Positions 1 through 15,426 of a DNA stretch of 64,000 nucleotides are shown piece by piece. Position 1 is the stretch's first letter; the number at the start of each line of letters is the position of its first letter. Source of the stretch: Adineta vaga (Eukaryota; Rotifera). Made by a program: the position numbers and the translations under genes. The notes below the pieces were generated by a model. The model was not told the origin of the DNA. It did no database searches and saw only the letters and a program-made list of their open reading frames with translations. The stretch covers positions 12,090,001 through 12,154,000 of the forward strand of contig CP075494.1 of NCBI GenBank assembly GCA_021613535.1, given 5' to 3'.

Positions 1-3000
1 TATTTCGCTTTATTTCTTCTTCTTCTTCTTCTCTCTCTCTCTTTCTTTCTTTCTTCATCGTTTTTTTCCTCTTTGTTTTGTATGTGTCTGCATTGTTCTA
101 TGAGATGAAATGATGATATGACAAAACAAGAAGATGATAATACTTGAACATCATAATGATGACATCCATAGAAAAGAAAGAATTTGACGTCTATGAATGA
201 AGATTTTTGAAATGTTATTTTCTTGTCAATATGACATGATCTTCGGAGAAACTCGATTTACATAATTATTAGATTTTTTTTTGCTCAATGATTAATGATG
301 ATGATAAATAGTATTCAAAGAAAGTAAGCGCGTCATTTACTAGTTTGTCATTCATGGAATTGAGTTGGAAAAATGACCGTAAATCGAATTGTTATTTTCT
401 TTGACATAGACAGTTTAATTGAAAGTTAAAAGAGAACTATTAACAGGAAATTTCATTGCTACTTGATTTCCGTTTTTATGATGGGAAGAATTTGACAGAA
501 CAGAAACATATTTGACTGATTTGGTTATATATTGTACCGGTTTTCGACTGTTACTTATCATTACTACATTCGTAAAATCTTTCGTAATCAACGTTTTATA
601 ATTGTAACGGTACGAAAAGAATAAAAATTTGTTATATGTGTCGCGATAGAATCATAAATATTCATTCGTACTTGAATACATGAGAGAACATTTTCAATGG
701 TTTGCAAAGTAGAATAGCAGTAACTATCTATCTTGGAACCATTGGTACAACAGGATTGTCTCACAAAGCCAAATGAGTCTTCAAGATTACCAAAGAATTA
801 ATCTACTGAAAATTAATATATCTTTATTTATTAGTGAAGAAAATCTAATTTCATTGTACACCAGTTAAATAGTTTATAGAATAGAGACTTATTGGTGGTG
901 AGATAGAAAAACGAGAAAATATTGACATCGCACTTGACTAAAACAGGCAGACAGGAATTTTTATCATTTATTTTATTCTTTATGTATGAATACACGCTTA
1001 CTAATCTAATTAATGAATGAAACAAATGTTAAAATTTCATAATCTACTGTCAATATTGTCAACAGTTCGTACGATATTAACCAAAATTTTGATCGAAATC
1101 GTGCAACAACATTCCCTCGTGTAATATCGAATGAGAACAGACGAATAGAGTTATAATTACTCTCCAAATCAATATATCTCTTTGCTAGAATGAAGACAAT
1201 AGAAATTGAAATATTATTTTACAAGAAAAATTATATTTTTTCTGTTCTATTAAACATTTATAGTGAATCTATTCAAAATAACTTTTCAGTTGTCTCTCTT
1301 ATTTATCCTTGAACCCGATATACTTGTAAAGCAAAAGAAATACGACTTTATAAACATACCACAAACGACGATATGTCAACTAACCAAATATACGTTATTC
1401 TTTTAATGATAGAAATTATTTGCGAAACAAATTCTTTCAATATTGCGTATGTTCTATAACCAAATGATCTTTTGATTGTCCACATGGGATTTTAGATAGT
1501 TTGACAGAGGAATAACTCATGTTATGTATGGAACAGTCTTTAAATGTACCAAAGCAAAGGAATCTGATAAATGAATGAGAAATCTTTAAAAAAGACGAAA
1601 GATTCGCCACCATTGTATGAATAAAAACCTTAGAGAAGAGTATGGAAGGGCAAGTCAATGTATCATTTACAAAAGAAGAAAAATAGTCGCATATAAACAG
1701 AATGATTACGACATTGATGAAGATAAATAATTAATGATCAAGATGGTTTCTCTATTTTCACAATTTCGACTTATAAAACATCGCTTGTAATTAATTTTGA
1801 TCTTCCGTTTGCTATCAAATGAAAATCCTGAGTAGCCTACTTGGTAATGATTCGAATGGAAAATGATCGTCATGTGCGTTATTCTTCTGGAATCAAAAGT
1901 CGAGATTGAGTAATATAATATCTGCAAGACGACTGTAGTCGTATCATATAGACACATACGTAATGCTAGCTTCTAGGACAGAAAGACTTAGTGTAGCTGA
2001 GACAGTAAGGTGTCGAAAAACTGTTTTTTCAAAGACTGTACAATCGTAGAGTAATGACAAGCAAAAGGCACATATTGATATCTAGAGATTCAATATCGAT
2101 CTTATCTATTCATTATATCTATTCATTCTGATATGAATAATTTGAATATGATCTTGAAAAGATGTGATGAAGTTTATAAAGATAACATCTTTATCAAGTA
2201 TTTCGAAGTATTCTCTTAGTTTCACATGAAATTATTGAACTGAATGCATAGCTTACTATATCGTTTATTTAGCAGTATATATATATTTGTTATTATATGT
2301 ACCATCGAGTATTTCCAGAAGGTTAACACGCACTTATTCCTTTCTCATGGTTAAACGAACAAAGATAGAACCTAGATCAGACAATCAGAAGGTAAAATCA
2401 TACATCTAATTCAGATAGATCTGGTGGATACCATCTATGAAATCATCATTTACATCATCTTGTATTTCACCTTTTTCGAACATTCTTATAGAATCTTCTT
2501 ATTCAAGGAGATATTATCATCAGATTAATATGTCTTTACAATGGAATATAAGGGACAAAGATTTTGTCAGCAATCTTCAAATGTGATATAATGCAAAGAA
2601 AACTGCATCTTATGATAAAGTTTAAGTTTCCGATAAAATAACAAATTGTAAATCTAATGGATCGTAACTGGTAAACGACTTATTATGACTGATCATGTTT
2701 TCTTGCCAAAAGATTGTCAACATTGATTAATATGTCGATTCAATCTCATCAGAATGTTGACGGTTGTTTACGATACAATAAATAACAGAAGAAATTTCAT
2801 TTTTGTTCATGTTTTCACGAAAGTAGATCAATAATACAATGCAATGACAATAGAACAAGAACTTTTGTTTATGAAACTAGAGATAGATCACAAGGAATGT
2901 CCAAGTTAGCATTATTTTGATACACATTGCTCTTTTCATTGTCTGACAATGGATCTTGATCTACTACTGTGTAGATGTTTGTTTGTGTAGAGTCAAAGAA

Positions 3001-4429
3001 GATGTCTTTCAGTAAATAGACAGTCACAATTAGTGAGATGATAATAAAAATGGAAAGCGTATGTATCGTAGGCGAGAGAGAACATGAGAAAATCCTATAG
3101 ACAGTCATCACCTGCAGAGAGTCTGTCATTCCTTTTTTCTTCTTCTTCTTCTTCTTCTTTCTCTGTTGAGTTATTGATCATCGAGAGATTAACGCGTCAA
3201 TAAGCGAACATTTTCATCAATACTATCTTATCCTTTAACACGTATATATCAGACCGAAGTAAGTGTAAGTAAAAACAAAATAGTCCAATCGTTATTGTCG
3301 ATCGATTGATGGCATTTTTAATGTAGTCGTACAGGAAAAAAAACAAGTCGTATTGATGATGACTTCCATTTTTTTTCTCGTATGTTTTCGAAGTAATATT
3401 AGTTTTATAAGTTGTCCAGTAAATAGAGAGAAGAAAAAACAAACAGATAAAATAACGAAAGAAAAAGAAAAAACTATGAAATGAGCAGAAAAAAAAAGAA
3501 GAAAGAACAACACTAAGTAGATAAGATTTAATATGTTTGTGATATTTGTAATGTGCACCTGTTCAACAATTTCAACTAGACTATATCTTTAATTTCACAT
3601 CATCACCATAACATTCATTTATCGATAGATAGAGAAAGAAAAAGAGGATGAGGTGATGAATCCACCAATTCTGACATCGATTCTTTTTCTGCGGTGTGTA
3701 CGTATGTTAGAATCAACTTGGTAATCATGCACTTTTCTTTTTTCTTGTGTACAAATACTAGCAAAACTACTACTGTAGATTTATTACGAGAAGGAAAATG
3801 ATAGATGCGGAGGATAAATCAGTAGAGACAATCTATAGCAAAGCAATACAATATTCTCCATTTTTTTTTCTCTTCTGTATTGCTTCATCTGTTGATCTAT
3901 ATATACGTATGTGCAAAAGAAAAGGAATTTCTCTCCATCAATTGCGACTGCTGGCATTTTATCAGCTTATATTATTGTTGATGTTGTTGTTGTCGTTGTT
4001 TGAGCCATTCGGGTATATAGCTCCTTTTTTTTCTCTTCCGATTTCTTCTGTTGACTGGCCGGCATTACTGCTGTGTTCCCACTAACGGTTATGACTGATC
4101 ATAAGCAGAAGAGAGAAAAAGAGGAAAGAAATTCTAGTTTGCTCTACCAATATCATATAGGAGAAATATATGTCGACTCATTAGGGATAGCTTTCCTTTT
4201 TCTTATTCTTCTAGTAGTATCTGTACAAGAGAGAGGGAGAAAAAAAAACTGATTTCTTTTCCTTGAGGTTTGTCCTCTTCTTGCGACATAAACTACCACC
4301 CACGCTGAAGATATTTCCGTATTCGGGGTACACAGCTTCTTGTATACATGCACACATACGTATATACGTTCGCATAACGCGCACGTCTATATACTCTTTT
4401 GTTGTTTTCTCATCATCTTAAGCTAGCGG

Positions 4430-4521
4430 AGCTCTTGCTCAGCAGCAAAAAATAGACCCTCGAAATAAACAACGACAACAGCAGCAGCAGCAGCAGCAAC
4501 AGTACAGAATCAGTCCTTGAG
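4430..4521 (+). promoter_or_regulatory. Candidate non-coding first exon of filamin
   Basis: A GC-richer island in AT-rich surroundings runs through a CAG/CAA tract into TTGAGTT followed by a donor-like GTGAGTAT near 4522. A strong acceptor (pyrimidine-rich CATTCACTAG) ends at 5961, about 92 nt before the filamin ATG. This is consistent with a 5' UTR exon spliced to the start-codon exon. A trans-spliced leader joined at 5962 would explain the acceptor equally well. The left border and promoter are guesses. Confidence 0.3.
4475..4502 (+). repeat. CAG/CAA microsatellite upstream of filamin
   Basis: Interrupted run of CAR triplets (six CAG in a row, flanked by CAA and ACA units) inside the candidate non-coding exon. 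It is in sense orientation for filamin. Confidence 0.8.
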
Positions 4522-4801
4522 TTGTGAGTATAAACAATTAAATATCGTAAAATTTTCTCTAAAATCAACATAAAGATCACAAATTACACTTCAATGTTTG
4601 TTACACTAACACTTCAGATTAGAAGAAAGAGAAGAGAAAAAAGACAATATATGATGACCTCATAATATACCGACAAAAAAACTAGTTATATATATATGTC
4701 AAGTATTTTTTTTGCGTGTACATTGATTATATTAATTATCGAATAAGAAATGTTTGCATTTTAAAATCGATATTATTTTATTTCTTCTTTTTTCTTCTTC
4801 A

Positions 4802-4822
4802 CTCTCTCTCTCTCTCTCTCTT
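4802..4822. repeat. (CT)n microsatellite
   Basis: About ten CT dinucleotides in the upstream region of filamin, close to several TTC-rich stretches. Simple repeat with no visible coding role. Confidence 0.85.
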
Positions 4823-6053
4823 ACTCGCATTCGACATACAAAAGATTAGTGATGCCACTCATCGAATGCTCAGCACAATACTATGTCTTGAGTAAAGAAA
4901 AAGAAGAGAAGAGAAGAGAAGATCATCATCGATATGCTATCGTATGATGAAATGTCGCTCATTACATCTCTACCATCGAACTCTCACACTTGTGTAAATG
5001 TTCGCATAGTGAATGAGTAGGAAAAGAACGGTTCGAATAAATAAACGTTTTAGTTAAGTCATTCATTCATCTGACAATAAGATAATAATAATGAGGAATA
5101 AATATACTTCTCATCGTTCACAAATCTATACCATTTTCTTCTTCTCTCACCTCCATACGAATGAAACAAAAGGAGATGAATAAGTGAGTGAATACGTAAT
5201 AAAAAAGAAAATATAAGCAATTGATTGAGATTTTGATTTCTTTTATTGAAATGAAACCTTAGGAATTTTGTTATGCGGATGATTTGACAGTTCTTTGTAG
5301 TGGATAGAAAAAATATATACAGGCCATTTTGAGATGTAAGATGTAGTAGAATAATGGCAAAAATAACCATATTTTCCTCTTCTTTTATAGACCAGTTGAC
5401 ATTCATTCATCAGTATGTCTATCTGTTGTGGTTTAGTCTTTTCTTTCTTCGCCTTTTGCTTCTTCTTTCTTACTAATATCTTATATATCTGTTCGTTCTC
5501 TTTAAAGACAAGATGTCGCTTATTAAAGAACTGTTGATTTCATTGATCATTTTTACTCTTCGAAAAGATAACTTTATACAATTCATTAAGACATATATAA
5601 AATCGTCTATTTCCTCGTTCTTCTATTCATTCGATAACACACGGCCTTCAAATGAAAACTGCCGTGGCATTTTACATCTTTCGAATCTACACACGTTTCT
5701 CTCTTTTTTTTGTCTATGTTTCAAGTCAATCTCCTTTTGTTGTTATTTTTTTTTATCAAAATATTTCATCGCGTGCACATACACCACACATCTTACACAG
5801 GTGCCTCTCTTCTCTTTCATGTATATATTGACTGCTTCTTTAATAGCGGTTGGCGTTAGAGATTTATTCTGTTCTTTCTCATATATGAATACACATACAC
5901 ACATCATACTAATACAAACGATTTTTGAAAATTTTTTTTCTCCTATTCTTTCATTCACTAGGTGAATCACATTTACGATTATAACCACGAAAATTACCAC
6001 AGGTCGTTGTTGAAGAACAAGAAGAAAAGAGAAAAAGAAAGAGAGTGTCAACC

Positions 6054-9000
6054 ATGTACAATCAGTCGGCAAACGGCTATTCAGGTGGAGGCGGAGGAGG
6101 CGGACCTGGCTACCCCGAAAATCCTCAATATAACGACGAAGGTGAACCATTTGAAGACGACGAATTTGGACGTACCGAGGAAGGTAAATAAAACAAGATT
6201 TGTAATTTCATTTTGTTCTATTATGTTCTGTTCTGTTCTTATCTTAACTCTTCAAATTTTATGTATAGAATTTGCTGAAGATATGCAACGTGAATTAGCT
6301 GATGATGCACCATGGAAGAGAATTCAACAGAATACATTTACACGTTGGGCTAATGAGCATTTAAAACTCGTTAATCGTCATGTTGATGATTTACAAAATG
6401 AATTAGGCGATGGATTAAGTTTAATCGCTTTGATCGAAGTTTTATCACAAAAGAAAGTACCAAGATATAATAAACGAGTCAATTTTCGTTCACAAAAACT
6501 TGAGAATGTCTCAGTTGTGCTCGATTTTCTTGAAAATACCGAACGTATACGTCTTGTCAATATTGGTAAGTCACTGAAAAAAACAAGAAAAAAATAATAT
6601 TTATTTCAATTTTTGTCAAGTAGAATAGTACTTGAGATGAGTGTGTGAAAATTTACTATATCAGTTTTATTATTTATTCATGAAAAAAAAAGAAGAAATT
6701 CTTATGATTCTATAGCATTAATCGAAAAATAAGAGCGGGAGAGAGATATCGTCTTAGAAGGTAATCTTTAGGAAGGAGAAAACGAAAGTGGTTGAAATTT
6801 CATCGTCAAGATGGGAAGTTAAAAATGATTTTTGTTTATAATCTTTTGATAAGGAATTTTGCGGTTGAAATAATAAGATTAAATTAGCTGGTAGACTTTT
6901 TGATTTGTCTATTACAAAATATGTTAGGACACATGTTTGTTCGTATTGAAATTGAAAATGAAAATGTCCAGTTGGAATGAGAATGCAATAGAAGATAGTG
7001 TTGATCATTTGCATCGCATTTTACAGTTACCTCCTGGTGACACATTTCATAATCAGATCATTTACCAAACATAAAAAGATATTTATCTTCTCATCCTTAA
7101 AACAAAAGAAAACAGTTAGACTCGATCTTCCCATTCTGTTATCAATTAATACCGAATATCAATGAAGAAAAGAAAAACAAACGAAAGATTGATTGTAATT
7201 GTTTATTAAGATGCAACACATATTGTCGATGGAAAATTGAAACTTATTCTTGGCTTAATATGGACACTTATTTTACATTATTCAATTTCTTTACCTATGT
7301 GGGAATTTGAAACACCTGATGCACCTGGTTCAGGACGAGATGCAACACCGAAACAAAAACTAATGAATTGGATTCAAGAAAAATTACCACCAGAATTACC
7401 TATTTCAAATTTTACATCCGATTGGAATGATGGTCGTGCTATCGGAGCACTTGTTGATGCATGTGCACCAGGTATATATCTATTCGATCATTTCGTTATG
7501 GTCTTTTCGTTTTTAATTAATAGGACTCTATCCTGATTGGAATAAACGTGATCCACGTAATGCATTAGAAAATGCCAAAGAAGCAATGGACTTAGCTGAA
7601 CGTTGGTTAGGTATCCCACAATTGATTCAACCTCATGAGATGGTTAATCCAAAAGTTGATGAACAATCAATGATGACATACTTATCACAATATCCAAGTG
7701 CAAAATTGAAATCAGGAGCACCAATTCAACCAAAAACAAATTCAGCACGTGTTCGATGTTATGGCAAAGGTATCGAACCAAGTGGTAATCAAGTTGGTGC
7801 ACCAGCTAAATTTCATGTCGAAACATTTCAAGCAGGTCAAGGTAATGTCGAACCTATTGTTATCAATCCCAAAGGTCAACGAGAAAAAGTATGACAATTT
7901 TCTATATTGATATTTATGAAATCAAATCTATTGCTTATTGAATTTCTAGTGTGATGTGGAATTTCGTAATGATAAAAATCAAACTTATGATTGTACTTAT
8001 TATCCATCAATGGAAGGACAATATAAAGTATGTAAAGACAGATAAGACGAAAGAATTTCGTTTTTTTTTAATAGGTTATTGTTAAATATGGCGGACAAGA
8101 AGTACCGAGATCACCATTTTCACCATTTATTGAAGGAAAAGCTGGCGATGCAAATCAATGTCATGCACATGGACCAGGTCTTGAACCTAATGGAGTTATG
8201 GTTGATAAACCGACATGGTTTGAAATAGATGCTACAAGTTTGTACTATTAATTCTGAATTTATTTCAATAATAATCTCTTTCGAAAAATCAATAGATGCA
8301 GGTAATGGTCTTGCTGAAGTTGTTCTTGTTGATCCACGTGGTCGACAAGATGTTGTACCTGTATCTGTTAAACAAATTGGTCCAGGAAAATTTCGTTGTG
8401 AATATGTTCCACGTGAACCTGGTCTTCATTCAGTTAACATTTTCTTTGCTGGTCGTCCTATACCAAATAGTCCCTATGGGGTTAATGTTGCATCATGTAT
8501 GTATCAACATAAATATTTCTTATATAATCCGAATATTTTTCAACATGTGAGGAACATTAATGTATAGTGAGATACTGTCAACATCAACAAGATTTGCTCT
8601 ATATCATGAAGAATGAATTATGAATAGGGTTTGTTAGTAGGAGTATATTAGGAATGTTTTACTGAAAAAAAGTAATCGAATTGTTGATGGGATAGTAATA
8701 GGAGATGATTTGGAGAAGGATTATATTAAATGAATGATTCGTGTTTCTTCTAGCATCTGATGCAAAGAAATGTCGTGCCTATGGACGAGGTATTCAACCG
8801 CGAGGAGTTCGTACAGGTGATGTAGCCGAATTTCGTGTTATTACAAAAGATGCTGGCGAAGGTGCTATGAAAGCAACTGTTACTGGACCAGGTAGAATTC
8901 TTCTTTTTTGTCTTCTATTTTTTTTTCTATATTGTATATACTAGATGGTTCGGAAATACCTTGTCGTGTAACAAAGACCAATAGTACCACCTATGAATGT

Positions 9001-12000
9001 GGTTATGTACCAAATCGTGTTGGACCTCATACAGTCAATATTACTTATGGTGGCGCACATATCCCACGCAGTCCATTTCCTGTTATGGTTGGACCATATA
9101 AAGATTCACGTATTCGTGCATTTGGACCAGGTCTCGAAGGTGGTGTTGTTGGTTATCCAGCTGATTTCGTAGTCGAAACAAATGGAGAAACTGGTTCATT
9201 GGGTATGTATATTCATTCTCATACTTAATTTCTATTAATTTGATCATTTTCATAACTTATATTCAATAGGAGATATTAGTAAGTACTGAATACTCAATGT
9301 TTATATATCTATATTCCCGTCTTTTTTGAAAAGCATGACATTTTGTTTGATGTGATATATTTCTGTAATAACAAGAAACAAAACTATTTGTATTATTTTT
9401 TTCTTTTCAGGTTTCTCAATTGAAGGACCATCACAAGCACGTATTGAATGTAATGATAATGGTGATGGATCAGCTAATGTACGTTACTGGCCAACAATAC
9501 CGGGTGAATATGCAGTTCATATTCTTTGCAATGATGAAGACATCCCACTTTCACCATTTATGGCTTGGATTGAAGGACCAGGAAATTTCGATCCAACTAA
9601 GGTAGATATATTTTCCATTGTTCAATTTTCAAATTATATTTTGTTCGATTTTAGGTTAGAGCTTATGGTCCAGGCATCGAACCATCAGGACAACTTATTA
9701 ATAAGCCAACAGAATTTACTATTGACACTCAAAATGCAGGTGAAGCACCATTACGTGTGCAAGCTATTGATCAAGAATATCAACCAGTCGATGTTCAAGT
9801 TCGTAATAATGGAAATGGAACATACACTTGCCGATATACACCACGTAGTCCATTACGTCATTGCATTTTAGTGGATTATGGTGGTGTTGCTATACCAAAT
9901 AGTCCATTTCGAGTAAGCGTTTTGTTTTATTGTTGTAAAAATAGAAATAATAAAAATTCGAATATTTAGGTTTGGCCAACTGAACCATCGAATCCTTCGA
10001 AAGTTCGTGTATATGGTCCAGGTGTCGAACGTGGTGTTAAAATGCATACTCCAACGTATTTTATTGTCGATTGCAAAGAAGCTGGACCAGGTACAATAAA
10101 TAGATGGCACATTGAAAATATTCTCAATACCTTTTCATATTTTAGGCGATATATCTATTGCATTAACTGATACTAAAAATCAAGATGTACCCTTTACAAT
10201 TGATGATAATCAAGATGGAACATTTCGTATCGCATATACACCAAAATTACCAGGTGTTCATTGTATCAGTGTTTTATTTGGTGACAACGAAATTCCTGCA
10301 TCACCAATTAAAGTTAATGTTGAACCAAATATTGATGTCAGTAGAATACGCGTCGAAGGTCTTGAAACAAGTAAGTAGTTCTTCTTCCAAGTTTCTCTAG
10401 ATGTAGAATATAAAGAGAGCAAAAATATCAGTTTCATTACTATTTGTTCAATGTTTGTGTGCGCATTGATACCTCGAATCCTTATTGTTATTCTTTCTCT
10501 TTCTACACGCACTCTATCTCTCATCCATCCTAGTGCCTATTGTTGGACAGCCTGCCCAGGTAACATTGAATACACTAGCAGCCGGTCCATTACCGCCAAA
10601 TGCGGTTCATGCACGTATTACTGGACCATCGGGAAATACGCAGGAAGCAGTTGTCACACCCGCACCACAAGGATATAATCTTCGTTTTAATGTACCCGAA
10701 CCAGGGACATATGTCATTGAACCAGATGTATGTACATTACCTTTACGTCCTGTACAAGTAACAGCGATAGAACCACTTGATCCAAGTAAAGTTCGTGCCT
10801 ATGGACCAGGTCTTTCTCAAGGTACAGTTAATAAGCCAGCTGATTTTATTGTTGATACTCGTGGAGCTGGCAATGGACAATTGGGTGTCACAGTAGAAGG
10901 ACCATCAGAATCAAAAATTGATTATCAAGATAATAATGATGGTAGTTGTCGGGTGACTTATCATCCAACAGGTAGTGTCCTTTTTTTTGTTCACATCGTT
11001 TCGTAACTTATAAAAAAAATTAATTGTCTACAGTCGCTGGCAACTACAATATTAATATACTCTATGAAGGCAAACATATCCCAGGATCACCATTTCGTGC
11101 TGCTGTACGAGCCGATCTTGATGTACGAGCTATTCGCTGTTATGGACCAGGTCTCGATCCCCAGGGTGTGTACTACATGGATTCAACGGCAATATATCTA
11201 TATCTATATATATATACTCATTCATATCTAATCAATCGCATCGCATGCGCTATTATCTTTCCAATATCTCATCTCGCCTGCATGATCTACTGCTTTTTTT
11301 TCTTCGTGAAGTGTTCAAGTTTTTCTACTAAAATATATGATGATTACATTCATATCTTTAGTATGAATTTTTGTCTTCAAACAGATATATACAGACATAT
11401 CTGGTAGTGAATTGTGGTTTTTTCTATAATCAAAACGCATGTTGTTTCCATCTGATTGTAAGAATACATGAAATTGCATATTTTCATTCTTTGTTTTTAG
11501 GAGTATTTCTTGAAAGTCCAACAGAATTTACTGTCGATGCTAAATCAGTTACTGGTAGTGGTTCAGGACGTGTCGAATGTTTACTAACAGCACCAAGTGG
11601 TCGAGTCGTTCGATGTCCTGTAAGAAATATGGGCGATGGTACTTATCAAGTTCAATATGCACCCTACGAACAAGGTAATTTTTTCTTATTTAATCTGTAC
11701 TCGAATATGTTTTTCGTTGTGTTTTTAAAGGTCCACATCAACTCGAAGTTACTTATGAAAATATTCCTGTGCCGGGCAGTACATTTCGTATTAATGCCGT
11801 TCCAGGATGTGATCCATTACGTGTACGTGCTTATGGACCAGGTCTTGAACATGCAACAACAAATGAACCAGCAATATTTACTGTGGAAACTAAAGGCGCT
11901 GGTCAAGGCAGTCTTGGATTAGCAATTGAAGGACCATCCGAAGCGAAAATGGTTTGTAAAGATAATCAAGATGGTACTTGTATCATGGAATATTTACCAG

Positions 12001-15000
12001 TAAGATAAATAAAAGAAACTTCACATCTTTGATTCTCATGTAAAATGTTTCATTTTCCTTTAGACGAAAGCTGGTGTATATGATATAGCAATTAAATTTG
12101 CTGAACAACATATCCCAGGTAATAAGTTATTCTGCTATTTACACTAAAAGTATTTTAGTACCTCTATTGAATTAGCAACTACTGAATAGATTGAATTTTC
12201 TGATTTCTATTAAGTAGTTCTTTCCTCGATTTTTGAAGACTTGATAATTTTCATTGAATATGCTTGTGTGCATTCATATATGTGTATATATATATATATA
12301 ACAAAATTTAATCAGATATACAAGTGGATTGTAAATCATTTGAAATTGAAGTATATGCAATTTCAAGATTGTCCTTCATCATCTATTGAATTCTTTTGTT
12401 TCATTAGAGCAGAATTTATTTTATACTCTTGAAAGAACAAGATATGGCCTTTCTGTCTAATAAAATGAGCAATGACGGGAAAAGGTCATAACAAATATCT
12501 GTCAATAATTAGTTTTGTATTAAGTGCATCCGTATGATTAACTCGATTGATTTTGTTCTACAGGAGTAAATTGATTACTTTGGAAATTGAAAATTTTGGA
12601 AATAATATAAAATATGTTTTGATTCAATGTTTTTCTTTCAGGTTCACCTTATCGAGTTCATGTTCGTGATCGACTTGATGCCAATCGTGTCGATGTTAAA
12701 ATGAGTCAAACAATGCGTGCTAATGTTCTTCAAGAAATTTTAATTGATGGTCAATTAGCTGGTGCTGGTGTTCCATCAGTTGACGTATCCGATATTCATG
12801 GTATGTTCGTTTGTTTTGATGATTTATTTTTACAAAAGAAAAAACAGTGTGTAATCACATTGAATAGATCCACTGATCGAGAATAAATTCCATACCACCT
12901 TTATTTCTTTCTTTCGTACGAGCAAAATAGAAAAACAACATTAATTCAAGGGTAATGATCGAATTAAAAAGAGGATATATATAAAGTGGGTAATAAACAA
13001 CTAAACAAAATACAGACAAAATGTTCTGTTGAATCGAACTTGCATTGGATTGATCTTTTTTTCTCTTTCTTTTGTCTCTATACTGTTCAATAAACAATTC
13101 ATTTGAAAGAATATTTCTTTTATTTAGGTCGTCGTAAACCGGCAAATATTCGACCAAGAGGTGAAGGCATCTACGTTGCAGAATTTACTCCACAAATTGA
13201 AGGTCCACATCGTATTGATATTAATTGGAGTGATCAACCAATACTTCAAAGGTAGTTCAATATACATTCGATATAAATTTGATATAAATCTGCATATATT
13301 TTATACAGTCCATTTCACGTTCAAGTTCTTCCTCATTTTGAGCCGCATAAAGTTATTGTCGACGGACCGGGTATTCATAGTGGTATACCTGCATCATTGG
13401 AAACATACTTCCGTATTGACACACGTGAAGCTGGTTTTGAACATCCAGACGTTTTAATTAAAGTAAGAAATTATATTCATCCCTTAAAGAAAACACGTTG
13501 AGCCGATAATTGATCTATAATATTTTATTGAATAAAAAGACCACGCCTTTTCTAACAGTTATGATTATTGTGTCTTAAAATTATATGTATCCATTTTTTT
13601 CTCTTTCATTTAGAACCCTGAAGGTCTTCTTGTACCCTCGAAAATTGTTGATAATAAAGACGGAACATATCGAGTCACCTATAAACCAAATGATGTTGGT
13701 CGGTATTTAATTAATGTTAATTATGGTGGTGTTCCAATCAATAATTCTCCATTCAACGTAAAAGTGGAACCAATCGGCGATGCATCGAAATGCCATATTT
13801 CTGGTAAGAAAAGAAAATAGAATTTTGTTTTCGACAGAACTCTCATTATTCAATGAATATGCGTTTAGGCAATGGCACTAATCCGAATCTTCACGTTGGT
13901 GAAGAATATACGATCTCTGTCGATACACATGAAGCAGGTCCTGGTGCAGTAACATGTCGTATACGTTCAACACTTGGCAATGATCTTGATATTGATATTG
14001 TTGATAATGAAGATGGAACATTCAATCTCTTTTATACACCACACAATCCAGGCAATTATGTTATTAAAATTAAATTTGGTGGTCAAGATATTCCTGGCGG
14101 AGATTTTGTTGTCACAGTAAGTTTCATCATCAAAAAAGATTAGATTTTCTTTCTATTACTAACAATTCTACTCTTTCAAATCAAATTCAAACTACTAACA
14201 CCATTTAGCCTTTTCCATTGATGGTAGGCATGATGTAAATCGAAAAAATTTCCACGATTGCTATTCTGTTTGCAACAGAGAAAATGAAATGAAAAAAAAA
14301 TATATAAAAAGCTCGATTATACAGCTTTCCTTCTTCTTCTCATAGGGTGCCACGGAAGTCTGGGTATGATCAATATTCTCTCTGTCTCTCTTTCTCTTTT
14401 TCTCTCTTTTTGTCACCTATTTAAAATAAATCACTTTCTTCTTCTTCTCGAAAAATTATCAAGCCAAGTGTCACAATTCATGCTCATTTCTGGACATTCT
14501 TTCGAAATATATAGGATTTAATTCTCTACTTCTTCTTCTTCTTATGTCACTTATTATCGAAAGAAAAATATGGCTACAATCTCTTCACTAGTCTATTCTT
14601 CCATGGTAGTATGCTTCTTCTTCTTGCTCTCTTGCTACAAATTTTGCTTTCGATTTCTTTGACATTCAAATGATCTACTTCTTTTTTTCTAAAGGCTGGT
14701 GATGGCGATAAATATTATCGAGATACACAAATTACTGAAACAGTTACTTCACGTCATACAGCAAGTCAATATCGACCTGTGGATTTTCGTTTACCAGTTG
14801 GAGGTGGCCATTTTGGAGATATTAGTGGTATGTATCGACATTTTTCAACATGAAATCTAATCTGTAAACATAACGATGTGATAAAGTGTTATACTTTCAA
14901 ATAATTAAATAGGAATTTATCAGATATGAAAGAGAAAAAAAACACATCAATTATCTAGTTGTCGTTTCAATCATTTATATTATTCGTTCGATGCAAAAGG

Positions 15001-15390
15001 AAGATCATTGAATCGTTATTTTCAACTGTCAATCTAAAATGTATTACATTAGTTGAAACAACGAGATGAGATATCGTAATTTGAGTCATATTTACAACGA
15101 TTAGGATATCATTTGAATGGAATCAATTTTACATGTCAGACATTTCGATCTAGTTAATTCTTTACAAATAGTGCACATCAAGTCTAAGTAGTTATATCGA
15201 ACAATAAACGTCAGAACATTCTCTTTCTTGTCATTGAATCCATTTGAGTAAACTTGTTATGATAAATCGTCATAAAAAAGAACTTTTCGCTCTTTCTTTC
15301 TTTCTTTATTCGTTCCCTTTTTTTATACCTATACCATTTTACCTTATATGTGTATATTGATAAGAATGAATGAAAAGCATTTGTATACGA

Positions 15391-15426
<36 letters not shown>

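Larger units (their letters stand above)
1..5961. other. Gene-free upstream region of filamin
   Basis: Nearly 6 kb with no convincing coding exon on either strand. The open frames here are short, rich in Phe/Ser/Tyr/Ile from AT-rich DNA, and lack splice-linked partners. It holds pyrimidine runs (about 16-55, 3130-3160), a (CT)n tract at 4802-4822 and a CAG/CAA tract near 4475-4502. It probably contains the filamin promoter and a non-coding first exon. Confidence 0.6.

Noticed and set aside
3798-4085. 95-codon open frame on plus strand upstream of filamin
   Set aside because: Phe/Leu/Ser-rich composition from AT/TTC DNA and no splice partners or recognisable motif.
5020-5045. GGTTCGAAT resembling a tRNA B box
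   Set aside because: No A box at the right distance and no acceptor or anticodon stems can be drawn around it.
5513-6150. Overlapping open frames on both strands just before filamin
   Set aside because: They overlap the 5' UTR acceptor and the filamin start exon; low-complexity translation.
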